A stretch of DNA of 64,000 nucleotides from contig NZ_JBHSHY010000001.1 in assembly GCF_042653205.1 (NCBI RefSeq), forward strand, positions 496,001 to 560,000, in the 5' to 3' direction. This document shows positions 15,864-25,083 of this stretch, one piece after another (the first letter of the stretch is position 1; each line of letters begins with the position of its first letter). The notes beneath the pieces are model-generated. The model was not told where the DNA came from, did no database searches, and worked only from the letters and a program-made list of their open reading frames with translations. Source of the DNA: Paenibacillus_Z sp042653205 (GTDB taxonomy: Bacteria; Bacillota; Bacilli; Paenibacillales; Paenibacillaceae). The position numbers and the translations under genes were made by a program.

Positions 15864-17835
15864 GGCAACCTCCCCGCGGTTCGCAATCCGCATCCGCGGT
15901 TATCGTGTCGATGCGATGGACTTCGGAATAGACAAGACTGTGCGGCGGAATGAAGATGCTGCCTTCCGCATCTTGCCGGATCCCTTTCCCGGAAGCGGCT
16001 ATGCGGACTCGATGCACGCAATCGACGCCCGGAACACGCTTGATGACATCGTAAATTTCGGACACGTAAATCGGCCGGCCAAAGGGCCAGCCTGTTCCGT
16101 CGCTGCCGCCCATCAAAGGATGCAAATAATGGAGAAGCGCATCGATCGCTTTTTGTTTCGTTGCCGCGGCATCGTAACCGGATTGCACCTCGATGTCCGC
16201 TTCAACGGATGCTTTGACGTAATCCGGAGCCACGACCCGCAGCTTTGTCGTGAGCAGACGATGCGGATGAAGATGATTGCAAACCGTGCTTAGAAATCCT
16301 CCGCTTGGAACCGGATTCGCGTACTCCCCGTAAGGCACGACGACGACCATGACGACGCCGGGGGCGGGTTGGCCGTTCCGATCTTGAAGCGGCATCGCTT
16401 TCGCGCGGGCCACCCTTAAGCCTGGCGTAGACAACGCCAACGTTTCATAATCTTCGGATGTGGCAGCGCTGTGCAGGCTCTGCAGCTGTTTTCGCGTTCG
16501 AACCTGTACTTGCTCAAGCGTTTCTTGCGATGCGCCGCCCGCGGCCGGAAGCCAATTCGTCAGCTCAAGCGAATCAAGCGCAGCAGTCGGATCGACCCAT
16601 CGCGTAATGGCTTCGGCGCCTACATTCCCTTTGACGCCTGTCGTGGTTCGATAGCATGAAGCCCGGATATTGATGGCGTTCTTCGAGTGCGCCGGCTGAG
16701 GAATGGCGCCGTTCACTCCGTCTCCGAACAGGATTCGCCCGGAATCCGGCAAGAGGAGAAAATGTTTATCCGTCGGCTTCGAGGCATCCAACGTATCGAC
16801 GCGCTTCCATTCGATCCATTCGGAGCTCGTATTCGAATTCTCTTCTACGAGCAGATGCAAGGATTCAGGCAGGACGGGACACTGCGTCAAATCAAAATAC
16901 TGCGCCGGTAGTCCGTTCGAGCTGCCGACGGGCTCATCCTTCACCGTTACGCGCTGGACGACAGGCACCGAATTGAGCAAAATGCGCTCGAGCTTGGGCG
17001 GGAGTTCATAGCCCGCCTTCTTCACCGTCGCGCGAATCCAATAGAGCTGATCGTCGATCGTGCCGACCTTGCGATCAAGTGCGTCAGCCGGTGCCGTGAA
17101 AATCATTCTGCCGCTTAACGTCAGCCTCAACGTCTCATCCGCATCAATGGCAAGCGGCAACCAGGATCCGCCGGCAGCCGCCGAATAATATTCCCATTCG
17201 ATCTCTGCGGACGGGCGAATCCACAGACACCTATCGTCCGTCGCGAACGGGTTTCTGGCTACGGGGTAGCGGTCGTATAGTTCGAATGCGATCGGAATTC
17301 GCTCGCCGGCAGGGAACGGTCGATCGAAGCCGAGATACAGCCTGCTGCCCGCTTCCGCCTGCTGCCCGAACGCAGCGAAATGCATGCCGGCGCGGACATT
17401 CGCCTCGGAATAATCGGCGACGCCCGTCGGCAGCATGCCGATGATTTTGCGAAGCTTTACAGCGGTTGCCAGCAACGGTTCTTCCGTCTCGAACGCCGCG
17501 TCCCCTTCGCGAGTCGTGACAGAGGTATGGGCCGGAACGAGCACGGGAGCATCGTGGCCGGGCCGGTGCGAGACCGTGATTTGCGCCGAAGCGGCTTTCG
17601 TGGGCGACGGTTGCTGACCGAGGAGCATAAGAAACTTCCGTTCGTTGTCGCTGCGGATCTGGTCCAAGTAATAATGCTGCTGCTCCGTCAGCCAAGCAAA
17701 CAGCTCGATCAACGTGATGCCGGGGTCATGGGCGTTATGATCCGTCCAGACGGGCGCTCGACGCGGTATCCATTTTTTCGCGTCATCTACGAGCTGCGCG
17801 TACGTTCGATCATCCAACTTCGGCAAAGGCAACAT
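15850..17835 (-). CDS. eCIS baseplate assembly protein, J-like (Afp11/TIGR02243-like)
   Basis: A 661-residue baseplate wedge protein. The N-terminus (PLPKLDDRTYAQLVDDAKKW, then WTDHNAHDPGITLIELFAWL and LDQIRSDNERKFLMLLG) is the signature of putative baseplate assembly proteins in tailed and contractile systems. The middle holds beta-rich wedge-like domains and GRILFGDGVNGAIPQPAHSK; the C-terminal part (QVRTRKQLQSLHSAATSEDY, then the LRVARAKAMPL block) is gpJ-like. The start at 17835 has AGGGGG upstream. It is followed, with a 14-nt overlap, by the propeller fusion. It would join the hub to the sheath-triggering wedge. Confidence 0.88.
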   Translation of the reverse strand: MLPLPKLDDRTYAQLVDDAKKWIPRRAPVWTDHNAHDPGITLIELFAWLTEQQHYYLDQIRSDNERKFLMLLGQQPSPTKAASAQITVSHRPGHDAPVLVPAHTSVTTREGDAAFETEEPLLATAVKLRKIIGMLPTGVADYSEANVRAGMHFAAFGQQAEAGSRLYLGFDRPFPAGERIPIAFELYDRYPVARNPFATDDRCLWIRPSAEIEWEYYSAAAGGSWLPLAIDADETLRLTLSGRMIFTAPADALDRKVGTIDDQLYWIRATVKKAGYELPPKLERILLNSVPVVQRVTVKDEPVGSSNGLPAQYFDLTQCPVLPESLHLLVEENSNTSSEWIEWKRVDTLDASKPTDKHFLLLPDSGRILFGDGVNGAIPQPAHSKNAINIRASCYRTTTGVKGNVGAEAITRWVDPTAALDSLELTNWLPAAGGASQETLEQVQVRTRKQLQSLHSAATSEDYETLALSTPGLRVARAKAMPLQDRNGQPAPGVVMVVVVPYGEYANPVPSGGFLSTVCNHLHPHRLLTTKLRVVAPDYVKASVEADIEVQSGYDAAATKQKAIDALLHYLHPLMGGSDGTGWPFGRPIYVSEIYDVIKRVPGVDCVHRVRIAASGKGIRQDAEGSIFIPPHSLVYSEVHRIDTITADADCEPRGGCHGHE

Positions 17836-17859
17836 GTTCTTGCCCCCTTCCTATCTATC

Positions 17860-20800
17860 CTAAGCACGTATAGCCAAACCAGAGACGACCAGCTTATGAT
17901 CCCCGCTATAGATCAGCATGTAAGGCACGGAACGAATGTCTGCGGAGGCGTTCGGCGTCACGCGAAGCGTCGTTCCGCTCGCGGGATCGCGAATCGTCAT
18001 CGTTAATCCTTCGACGTGGTCGACGTTCCGATCCGCTTCCAACAGGGCATACAACCCGCTCAGACAGGGCAGTTCGCCAAAATCCCACCCGCGTCCGGCC
18101 TCCCCGCCTGTGAGCGGATGCAAATAAGCGGCTAGCTTCCGGTACGCTTCAGTTTCTACCGCCGGCATCGCGTCGAACGAGCTTGCGATGAGCTTAGCGT
18201 CTACGGATACCTCGGCGTACACGGGTCCGAATACTTTGATATGCCTCGGATAGGCGGCAACATTCGCGGCGCGGCTTCTCAAGTACGCTTCGACCTGCTG
18301 TCTTAACGGAGGGGCGGGTACGGGCTTGGCATCGCTGCTTTGCGGAACGATAAGGACGGTTACCCACCCGGTCTCCCGTTCGCCCTTGTCGTTGAAGTTC
18401 GGCAAGCACTTCGCCCTGGCGATGCCCCGGGATGCTTGCAGCGCCAGCTGCTCGTAATCGGTGGCGGTAACCGCGCGATTGCGGGTTCTAATCAGGAGCG
18501 GTCCGCGTTCGAGCGCATGGCTGAGCGGCTCCGTGTCATAACCGCAATCATACGCATAAGGATTGTTCGAGCCGTCGACGTAAGCGATCGAGGTTCTCAT
18601 GACTTTGAGCTCGCCCGCGCCGATATTCCCGGCGCTGCCGCCGCCCGCTTGATAGTCGGCTGCGATGTTGTCCGAGCCGATCGGCGGTACTTTGCCATGG
18701 TTGCCGTCGCCGAACTGCACCGTTCCGAACGTTCGGTCGATCTCGTAATGGCGGCCGCCGCCGTTCGAATCCAGCAAGTTGTCAATCGCCGTCCAACGTA
18801 CCCAGAACGCCGACGTCACGCCGGCATCGTCTTTCTCCTCGCGCACGACGATGTTGCGATCTTCTCGAAGCGCGGCTTGTTCCTCCTCCGATAAAACGCC
18901 GTGTTCGTTCACGAAGATTTGCTCGGCCAGCACCGGTAATTTGGTCAGCGCGTATTTAGACGAGGCCAAGCCGAGGCTGGAACCGAGCGTTTCATTCGCG
19001 ATACTCTCCGAATGGGAGGCCATCGTCGTATTGAGGAAGATCCCGTTTAAGAGCGGTGACGGGATCAGCCTGCCGCTGGCTGCAGCGGAGAAACGCGGGT
19101 CGAACAGTACGAAGCCTTTACACGGCTCGGGTCCGCAACCGCATCCGCATTCGCAAGCATCGTCATTTTTCGCGTTCGCGGAACGACTTCGGCCGATTGA
19201 GTGGCCGGGCATGCCGTTCAACGGTGCGGTCGGCTGGAATCGGTCTTCGACGTCGACTGCGCGTATCCAATAGAACGAAGTCCCGAATAACGAATCGGGA
19301 ATCGCGAAGTCCGGTGCACCGACGAATTCCACGCAACCGCTCTGCGTCAGATGGCGCGTGCCGTCCTGCACGTCCATTCTCGTCCAACCGCTCATTCCCC
19401 CGCTTGTTCGGTAATACTCCCACTCGAGCCGCGGGAAGTCGGATTCGCCGTATTCCTGATCCTGTACGCGAAAATAGATGCTGATCGGCCCCTTGAGCGG
19501 AGGTTGATCGAATCCGAGATACAGCGCGGGATGCACGTCGGCGAGCCGGTAAAAGGGCTGCATCGGCCGACCGCCAGATCCGATCTCCGATGTGCGGTCG
19601 CGGTACTGCAAATTGTTGCAGGTGACGATCCGTTCGGCGGGCTTGCTTCGAATCTCGTATTCGATTTTCACATCGCTGATTTTGGGGACGTAGAATTGGG
19701 GTTGAAGCCCGTATCTAGTAATCACTTCCTTGCCGTAATTGCCGCTGACAATTCTGAACCGGATCCAATACCCCGATTGCCCTTGCACGACGGTCTCGGA
19801 CATGGAGCTTGGAATCGTAAAGTGAAGCTTCACGGTTCTGCCGGACGGCCCCGTCTCTTCGGCCGTGATCCAGAAATGTTCATCGAGATTCCCTAAACTC
19901 ATCCATCCTTGCCCGTTCCAATACTCCCAGGAGAGCTGCGCGGTTATGGTTATGATTGATGTTGCCGCTACTTCCGTTGTTGCTGCGGCTGCCGCAATTG
20001 TTGTTGCCGTAACGACTACGGGCGGGTTTGCGCGCGACCAGTCTTCATGCTTCAACGTGAAGCTGAGCGTAATCGCGGCTCCTTTTTTGGAGAAAGCTTC
20101 CTCGCTGGACAAGTAAAACGTATCGTACAGACGGGGCGTAAGTCCGAACGGATGATAGTCGTTTTTATCGACATCCTGCGGAACGTTGTTCGCGAACGCC
20201 ATATCGGGTTTCAGAAACTCATTGGACATCGTGATCGCAAGCGTATCGAACTGAACGAGCTCGGCTTCCTTGATTCGATTCGGTTGTACAAGCGCGCGAA
20301 TCCAACGGTTTTGAAGTCCATTTACCGCCGTCTCGGCAATACCGGTCACCGTTGTCGTATCGATCTCGATACCATCGTTTATGAATTGCACGTTCATTGT
20401 GCTCCAACTGTCATCCGTATCCGTACTGTATTCCCATTGCACGGTTTGAGATTGCGCCAGGAGCGCAAGCTGCCGCGCAGCGTCGGGATTCGTTCCGATT
20501 AATGCCAGTTTGATTTTGGCTTGCGAAGCGATATTGAATAACTCGGCATGACCGATATACAACGCATGCGTCTGCAGGTTCGACGCTGAGAATAACTCGA
20601 ACGGTTTCCCGGAATGCGCCCCAAGTACCGCCGATTCGGCTTGGGTGAGTCTGTCTTGCTTGGGAAAATAGGTCATGGCGTTCATCAGCTTGGCAGGCGT
20701 CGCCACGATCGTTCGTTCCGTCTCGAACACGATCGGCTTCCCTCCGCCGGGCGGTAGCGCGGCGACTTGAGTGCGTGAAGGAACCGTCACGGGATCAAGG

Positions 20801-21078
20801 GCTCCCGAACTTAACGCAAACGTTACTGGTCCTCTCGCCTGACTGGCCGGCAGCAGCTTGATTCCGAGCCGATTTAGGAACGCGATGAAGTTTTTGTCCG
20901 GCACCCGATTGAGACGCCCCAGGATTCCTCCATACATTCGGGCGAATATTTCCATCACCGCAGTACCGGTATCTCGATCCGAATCGGGTGTCCATTCGGG
21001 CGTGAAGAAAGAGGCCAGTTCCCGCATTTCCTTGAAGATCGCGTCCACGTCTCTTGCATCGATTAACGGAGCTTTCAT
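17860..21078 (-). CDS. Large eCIS baseplate J-like protein (Afp11-like)
   Basis: At 1072 residues this is the largest protein of the cluster and a second J-like wedge protein. The N-terminus (MKAPLIDARDVDAIFKEMRE, SDRDTGTAVMEIFARMYGGI) and C-terminal gpJ-like part (LIRTRNRAVTATDYEQLALQ, GIARAKCLPNFNDKGE) match baseplate assembly proteins, as does YEIDRTFGTVQFGDGNHGKV. A Cys cluster (ACECGCGCGPEPC) near residue 650 could bind metal. ATG 21078 is chosen for the GGTGG 7 nt upstream; a TTG 30 nt earlier overlaps the gp25 stop codon and is the alternative. Large size relative to Afp11 comes from beta-rich insertions between residues 200 and 600. Confidence 0.87.
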   Translation of the reverse strand: MKAPLIDARDVDAIFKEMRELASFFTPEWTPDSDRDTGTAVMEIFARMYGGILGRLNRVPDKNFIAFLNRLGIKLLPASQARGPVTFALSSGALDPVTVPSRTQVAALPPGGGKPIVFETERTIVATPAKLMNAMTYFPKQDRLTQAESAVLGAHSGKPFELFSASNLQTHALYIGHAELFNIASQAKIKLALIGTNPDAARQLALLAQSQTVQWEYSTDTDDSWSTMNVQFINDGIEIDTTTVTGIAETAVNGLQNRWIRALVQPNRIKEAELVQFDTLAITMSNEFLKPDMAFANNVPQDVDKNDYHPFGLTPRLYDTFYLSSEEAFSKKGAAITLSFTLKHEDWSRANPPVVVTATTIAAAAATTEVAATSIITITAQLSWEYWNGQGWMSLGNLDEHFWITAEETGPSGRTVKLHFTIPSSMSETVVQGQSGYWIRFRIVSGNYGKEVITRYGLQPQFYVPKISDVKIEYEIRSKPAERIVTCNNLQYRDRTSEIGSGGRPMQPFYRLADVHPALYLGFDQPPLKGPISIYFRVQDQEYGESDFPRLEWEYYRTSGGMSGWTRMDVQDGTRHLTQSGCVEFVGAPDFAIPDSLFGTSFYWIRAVDVEDRFQPTAPLNGMPGHSIGRSRSANAKNDDACECGCGCGPEPCKGFVLFDPRFSAAASGRLIPSPLLNGIFLNTTMASHSESIANETLGSSLGLASSKYALTKLPVLAEQIFVNEHGVLSEEEQAALREDRNIVVREEKDDAGVTSAFWVRWTAIDNLLDSNGGGRHYEIDRTFGTVQFGDGNHGKVPPIGSDNIAADYQAGGGSAGNIGAGELKVMRTSIAYVDGSNNPYAYDCGYDTEPLSHALERGPLLIRTRNRAVTATDYEQLALQASRGIARAKCLPNFNDKGERETGWVTVLIVPQSSDAKPVPAPPLRQQVEAYLRSRAANVAAYPRHIKVFGPVYAEVSVDAKLIASSFDAMPAVETEAYRKLAAYLHPLTGGEAGRGWDFGELPCLSGLYALLEADRNVDHVEGLTMTIRDPASGTTLRVTPNASADIRSVPYMLIYSGDHKLVVSGLAIRA

Positions 21079-21104
21079 TGTTTCACCACCGGAACGGGAG
21101 TCAT

Positions 21105-21506
21105 TCAATCCTCACTTAAATAGAACGGAAACACGAGGTTGCCAGGCTGATTCGTAGCGCGCACGACATATTGGAGATCGATCAGGAGTTTCCCGAGCGA
21201 GATCTCGGCCGGATCCCGCGACACGGTCACATTCGTTACCGAGATTCGGGGCTCCCAGCGCGCAAGCGCATCGCGGACACTGGATTCCATCAAGCCGATC
21301 GTCGCCGTATTCAGCGAAGCAAACACGTAATCGTGAATGCCGCAGCCAAAATCCGGACGCATGACGCGTTCGCCTTTGACCGTAAACAAGATGATGCAGA
21401 TCGCCTGTTCGATGTCCTGCTCATGGGATGACATGGCGATGGCGCCCGAAGAACCGTTCACGATAACAGGGAAGCGCCAACCGACACCCAGAAAATCGTT
21501 TGCCAT
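21105..21506 (-). CDS. GPW/gp25-family baseplate wedge protein (Afp9-like)
   Basis: A 133-residue wedge protein of the T4 gp25 family, which links baseplate to the first sheath ring and shares its handshake fold. The typical core is present: DIEQAICIILFTVKGERVMR, PDFGCGIHDYVFASLN and VRDALARWEPRISVTNV, where the RPDFGCGI segment is the strongly conserved signature. ATG 21506 follows GGGGGAG with a 7-nt spacer. It overlaps the PAAR gene stop nearby and precedes the large J-like gene, the usual gp25-J order. Confidence 0.92.
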   Translation of the reverse strand: MANDFLGVGWRFPVIVNGSSGAIAMSSHEQDIEQAICIILFTVKGERVMRPDFGCGIHDYVFASLNTATIGLMESSVRDALARWEPRISVTNVTVSRDPAEISLGKLLIDLQYVVRATNQPGNLVFPFYLSED

Positions 21507-21519
21507 TATCGAACTCCCC

Positions 21520-21810
21520 CTATCCAATCATCACGTTCGGCGCTCCGCACACGATCGAATTCGGAGGGCCTCCTTCCACGATCATGTCTCCAAGCCGGGC
21601 AGCCGGCATCGCGTTGATGAATACCGTAGCGCTGCCCATCACGACGACGCCGCCGCCATGAGGAGTAGGAGTAGCAAGCGGACAAACATGCGAGTCCGAC
21701 GCCGCGCGCCATGCGGGCATTCCTCCGATGAACACATTCGCGCTCCCCGGTCCCGGACCGAGCGGCGATCCGTGACTCGTCATGTCTCCGACTCTCGCGG
21801 CAGGCGGCAT
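21520..21810 (-). CDS. PAAR-domain spike tip protein (Afp10-like)
   Basis: A 96-residue PAAR protein that would cap the spike and sharpen its tip. It opens with MPPAARVGDMTSHGSPLGPG, contains NVFIGGMPAWRAASDSHVC and a second repeat VFINAMPAARLGDMIVEGG. His and Cys residues at the usual spacing (H13, H41, C43, C88) could bind the structural metal ion of PAAR cones. AGGAGGG lies just upstream of ATG 21810. Neighbours are the gpV-like spike gene and gp25. There is no C-terminal toxin extension, so this tip is purely structural. Confidence 0.93.
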   Translation of the reverse strand: MPPAARVGDMTSHGSPLGPGPGSANVFIGGMPAWRAASDSHVCPLATPTPHGGGVVVMGSATVFINAMPAARLGDMIVEGGPPNSIVCGAPNVMIG

Positions 21811-21849
21811 GTTCTTCCCTCCTAAGATTGCTTAGTTAACGTCATTCAT

Positions 21850-22500
21850 TTAATTAATATTGACCATGGCGCCTTGAATCGTAACCGTCGCTCCTGCCTT
21901 GATCGACAGCATAGAATCCGCTTCGATCTCGATCGTCTTCGACTTCAAAACCAGCTTCAAACCGCTTTCCATCCGGATCTCGTTCATAACGGAATCGATC
22001 ACGATTTTGTTGGAGCCCGTATGATCGACAATCTCGATGTTTTCGGATCCGGACGTATCGTCCATGACGATCCGATGCCCCGCTTTCGTCTGCAGCGTCA
22101 CTTTCTCATGGCCGCGCTTGTCGTCGAACTCGAGCTCGTGACCGCTGCGGGATTTGATTTTGCGTATATTGTTCTTTCCGTCGTCATTCGTAGCCGGCGG
22201 CCGGTCTTGCCCGTTCCAGAAGGCGCCGATCACGTAAGGATGATCGATATTGCCCATCTCGAACGCCACGAGCACCTCGTCCCCGACTTCCGGGATAAAA
22301 TAGCAGCCTCGATCTTTGCCGGCCATCGGCGTCGCCACTCTCGCCCAATGGCTTTCGTCCTCGCTGCCGCGCCATGGAAATCGGAGCTTCACGCGTCCCA
22401 TTTGCTCGGGATCTTGATTGTTCGTGACGATCGCATTGGCGACGCCCTGCACTTGCTCTCCGTTCCGGTCTCCGGGTTGCATCAGATCAAGTAAACTCAT
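21850..22500 (-). CDS. Baseplate spike protein, gpV/gp5 OB-fold type (Afp8 C-terminal half)
   Basis: A 216-residue spike protein. Residues 20-110 form the gp5/gpV OB-fold (GVANAIVTNNQDPEQMGRVK, WARVATPMAGKDRGCYFIPE, GDEVLVAFEMGNIDHPYVIG). The rest is a run of short strands (KIKSRSGHELEFDDKRGHEK, IEADSMLSIKAGATVTIQGA) typical of the triple-stranded beta-helix needle. It starts inside the end of the gpD-like gene (4-nt overlap) with AAGGAG upstream. Together the two make up what is one VgrG-like Afp8 protein in Afp. The PAAR gene follows. Confidence 0.92.
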   Translation of the reverse strand: MSLLDLMQPGDRNGEQVQGVANAIVTNNQDPEQMGRVKLRFPWRGSEDESHWARVATPMAGKDRGCYFIPEVGDEVLVAFEMGNIDHPYVIGAFWNGQDRPPATNDDGKNNIRKIKSRSGHELEFDDKRGHEKVTLQTKAGHRIVMDDTSGSENIEIVDHTGSNKIVIDSVMNEIRMESGLKLVLKSKTIEIEADSMLSIKAGATVTIQGAMVNIN

Positions 22501-23582
22501 AGCGCATTCTCCTTGACATGGAAAGTCGTCGTGTAACCGGATCCGCCTATCGTATGGGTGCTCTTCTCAATGTAATAGGCTTTGCTGAACCGCTTGCCGA
22601 GACCGTCCAGTTCGATTCGTTTGCCCGGCTGTATGTCCGGAATGCCGATCGACTCCGCGCTGCCTTTGATCAATCCTTCCGCGTGCTGGTTCAGAATCGA
22701 CCTCGCGAGCTGATCGGCTTCCTGCTGCGAGAAGACGGGATAACGCGCGTTCTCGCTTATTTTTTCGGAGGAGGAGGAGGAGATGAGCTCCCCGCCGCTT
22801 TTCTCCTTGGAATGCGACTGTTTGCCCGCTTCGTCTCCGACGCGCGCCTTCCCCACGATTTCCTTTTTGGATTTGGGATCCCAGCCCCGCACTTCAACCT
22901 CTTGCACTTGTCCGGCGAAGTTGAGCTCCGGTTGGAAGCTGATCAACGTCTTGCGCCATTCGAGCTTCACGACGGGTGTGCTGTCCAATGCCGGCGCGCG
23001 AAAAGTAAGCGTATCCCCGAACACGAAAAACTCGAAGTGATTTTTCTGCGCGAGCGATTGAATCAGCTGAAAGTCGTTTTTGCCGGCGTCTTTAGTGATT
23101 TTCGGATAGGGCACTTTCGTGTCCTCGACATCGCTCTTCAGTTGATATTCTGCAGCGAGCGCGGCGACCACGTCGCTGTGCTTCATGTTGTTCCACGACC
23201 GGGGCTCCTTCTTCTGCATGAGCTTGTTCGAGAGATCCAATCCGCTCACTTCCAGCTGCGGAGTGCCGCTCGCGGGGAAATTGACCGACATGGAAGTGAC
23301 CATGCCGACGAGCATGAGCTTAAGCTTGCCGGCGTAACCCATTCGAATCGTCAATCGTTTGGTCGCAGGCAAGAACAGATCCATCCACTTCAAATCGCCT
23401 GCGATCGCATCGAACGCATGATCGATCGTAAACGAGAAATGATCCGCTTCTTCAAGCGATTGATCGACGGTTACGCCGGAGATAATCATGCCTTCTCGAA
23501 TCAAGTTCCGGCCTTCGACCTCGATCTCGAATGCCGGCGTATAAAAATGGCCGTACTCTTTGTCTAACTGCGCGAAATCCAT
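22497..23582 (-). CDS. Phage late-control gpD/VgrG-N-like hub protein (Afp8 N-terminal half)
   Basis: A 361-residue hub protein resembling phage P2 gpD and the N-terminal half of VgrG. Motifs include the start FYTPAFEIEVEGRNL, FSFTIDHAFDAIAGDLKWMD, SFNMKHSDVVAALA-type region around residue 125-140 (NMKHSDVVAALAAEYQLKSD) and FQLIQSLAQKNHFEFFVFGD. It would form the trimeric cup between tube and spike. GGAGTGATCGT precedes ATG 23582. It overlaps the gpV-like gene by 4 nt and follows the LysM gene by 4 nt, so expression is tightly coupled. A low-complexity Ser stretch (SSSSSEK) near residue 270 is a likely flexible loop. Confidence 0.9.
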   Translation of the reverse strand: MDFAQLDKEYGHFYTPAFEIEVEGRNLIREGMIISGVTVDQSLEEADHFSFTIDHAFDAIAGDLKWMDLFLPATKRLTIRMGYAGKLKLMLVGMVTSMSVNFPASGTPQLEVSGLDLSNKLMQKKEPRSWNNMKHSDVVAALAAEYQLKSDVEDTKVPYPKITKDAGKNDFQLIQSLAQKNHFEFFVFGDTLTFRAPALDSTPVVKLEWRKTLISFQPELNFAGQVQEVEVRGWDPKSKKEIVGKARVGDEAGKQSHSKEKSGGELISSSSSEKISENARYPVFSQQEADQLARSILNQHAEGLIKGSAESIGIPDIQPGKRIELDGLGKRFSKAYYIEKSTHTIGGSGYTTTFHVKENAL

Positions 23583-23586
23583 ACGA

Positions 23587-24216
23587 TCACTCCAACGGAG
23601 GTACGGTTATCGGTTGACCCGGTGTCAATCGGCGAGGGTTCGCAATGTTGTTCGCTTGGGCGATTTCGCGCCATTTGCCGGGGTCTCCGTATTGCTGCTG
23701 CGCGATGGCAGACAATGACATGCCGGCGTTCGCCGTCACTTGTCTCGTCTGACCGGAAGCGGTACTCGGGGTCAACTGTTCTTGAATCGTTTTGTATTCC
23801 TTGAACGACACGTTCAGCGTCGCGCGCACCGGAATGCCCGAATCGAGGAACATCGTGAACTTCTGGGACACTTTCTCGATGACGCCCTTGAACTCGAGCT
23901 TCCCCCAGATAAACTTGCACACCGGAGGCGCGCGCAGGCTGCCGTCGATGTCGAGCAGGCCGGTCACTTGGCTCGTGTACGCTCGCACGTCCTCGCCTTG
24001 TTCGTAACTGTCGAAAAAAAGATCCATCGTCAGCATCTGAGCGTTCCCGCTCACGAACTGCGTCGCAGGCACGGATAGGCCCGGAATCGAGACGGACTGG
24101 TATTGATTGCCCTTCTCGATCGAATATTCGCTGGGATTGAACAGCACTTTGACCGGTTGTCCTTTATGGCCGCCTTGTTCGTCCAGCGGCTGAATGAGCG
24201 CTTTCTCCAAAGCCAT
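23587..24216 (-). CDS. LysM-domain baseplate hub protein (Afp7-like)
   Basis: A 209-residue protein with an N-terminal tail domain (VKVLFNPSEYSIEKGNQYQS, MLTMDLFFDSYEQGEDVRAY) and a C-terminal LysM motif (SLSAIAQQQYGDPGKWREIA, NNIANPRRLTPGQPITVP). Such proteins (T4 gp53-like, Afp7) staple the hub and wedges together. GGAGG lies just before ATG 24216. It sits between the 280-residue gene and the gpD-like gene, the standard eCIS order. The LysM here is structural rather than peptidoglycan-anchoring, by analogy with the family. Confidence 0.92.
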   Translation of the reverse strand: MALEKALIQPLDEQGGHKGQPVKVLFNPSEYSIEKGNQYQSVSIPGLSVPATQFVSGNAQMLTMDLFFDSYEQGEDVRAYTSQVTGLLDIDGSLRAPPVCKFIWGKLEFKGVIEKVSQKFTMFLDSGIPVRATLNVSFKEYKTIQEQLTPSTASGQTRQVTANAGMSLSAIAQQQYGDPGKWREIAQANNIANPRRLTPGQPITVPPLE

Positions 24217-24237
24217 TGGCGCCTCCGGGAACTTGGC

Positions 24238-25080
24238 TTATAAGCCTTTTCTCTGTCGTTCGACTCGCAGCTTCCGCTCAATCTCTTGATACACATCGTC
24301 AGTTAACCGTTTCATGTCGAGAGCAGGCGCGGCCAACGCATACGGCGCGAGCGCAACGGGCGGCGCGATATCCTTTACGGCTTCTTCGCGGCGAGGCGGC
24401 GAGCTGACCGAGCCCTCGTTGGGATTCGGATCGGCGTGAAGCAAGCTGACGGATTGAGCATAGCGATACGTGCTTGATGCATGCTGATCCGTAAGGCGTT
24501 GCGGATGCGGCATGCCTACGGTTGAAGGAGTATTCTGCAACGGTGACACAGGCGGCGCCTGAATCCATGAGGTCGCCATCGGAACCGTCCTACTTGGCTG
24601 ATGCATCAATTGGAGAGGATGATTCCGTATCAAGGTCGGGTTATGAATAACAGAGCCAAAATGCATGAATCGTTGGGGTGCGAGCTTCGTCTGTTTTGCG
24701 TGCTGTTGATTAGAAGCTGGATCCGGTTCTCCCACGTGCTGCGATTCCCGGAAGTAACGCGAAACCTGGCGATGCTCCCGCACTGCTTGTCGTGAAAAAC
24801 TTATCCGCTCATATCGGTGATCCCGTCGATACGTATGTCTATTCGCCGCATGCTGTACGGTCGTTCGATTCCTGATGCTCACGAGCAATCGTATCTCGAT
24901 CGGCCGAACGATCGTCAACCATTCGCGTCGTTCCATGAACCGCTCCCGCTGGATATGATTGTTGCGGACGGGAGATACGGCGGCGAGAAACACCAATGCG
25001 GCGCGGCTCTTTGACTTCTGAACTGTAATGCCATACTTCCCTATGATTCTCTCGGCGAATTGAAGCGGCGTCTGCGGCAT
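24238..25080 (-). CDS. eCIS-associated protein of unknown role between tube and LysM genes
   Basis: A 280-residue protein in the Afp6 position. The N-terminal 15 residues (MPQTPLQFAERIIGKYG) and the C-terminal end (LDMKRLTDDVYQEIERKLRV followed by ERQRKGL) look conserved; the latter tail is common in eCIS clusters at this locus. The middle ~200 residues are rich in His, Arg, Gln and Pro, with few hydrophobic residues, and look disordered. It starts 3 nt after the second tube gene. No separate tape-measure gene is present, so an elongated ruler or chaperone role is possible, but there is no direct evidence. A small shared start and tail around a drifting middle would also fit a frame-shifted or fast-evolving gene. 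Confidence 0.65.
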   Translation of the reverse strand: MPQTPLQFAERIIGKYGITVQKSKSRAALVFLAAVSPVRNNHIQRERFMERREWLTIVRPIEIRLLVSIRNRTTVQHAANRHTYRRDHRYERISFSRQAVREHRQVSRYFRESQHVGEPDPASNQQHAKQTKLAPQRFMHFGSVIHNPTLIRNHPLQLMHQPSRTVPMATSWIQAPPVSPLQNTPSTVGMPHPQRLTDQHASSTYRYAQSVSLLHADPNPNEGSVSSPPRREEAVKDIAPPVALAPYALAAPALDMKRLTDDVYQEIERKLRVERQRKGL

Positions 25081-25083
25081 CCG

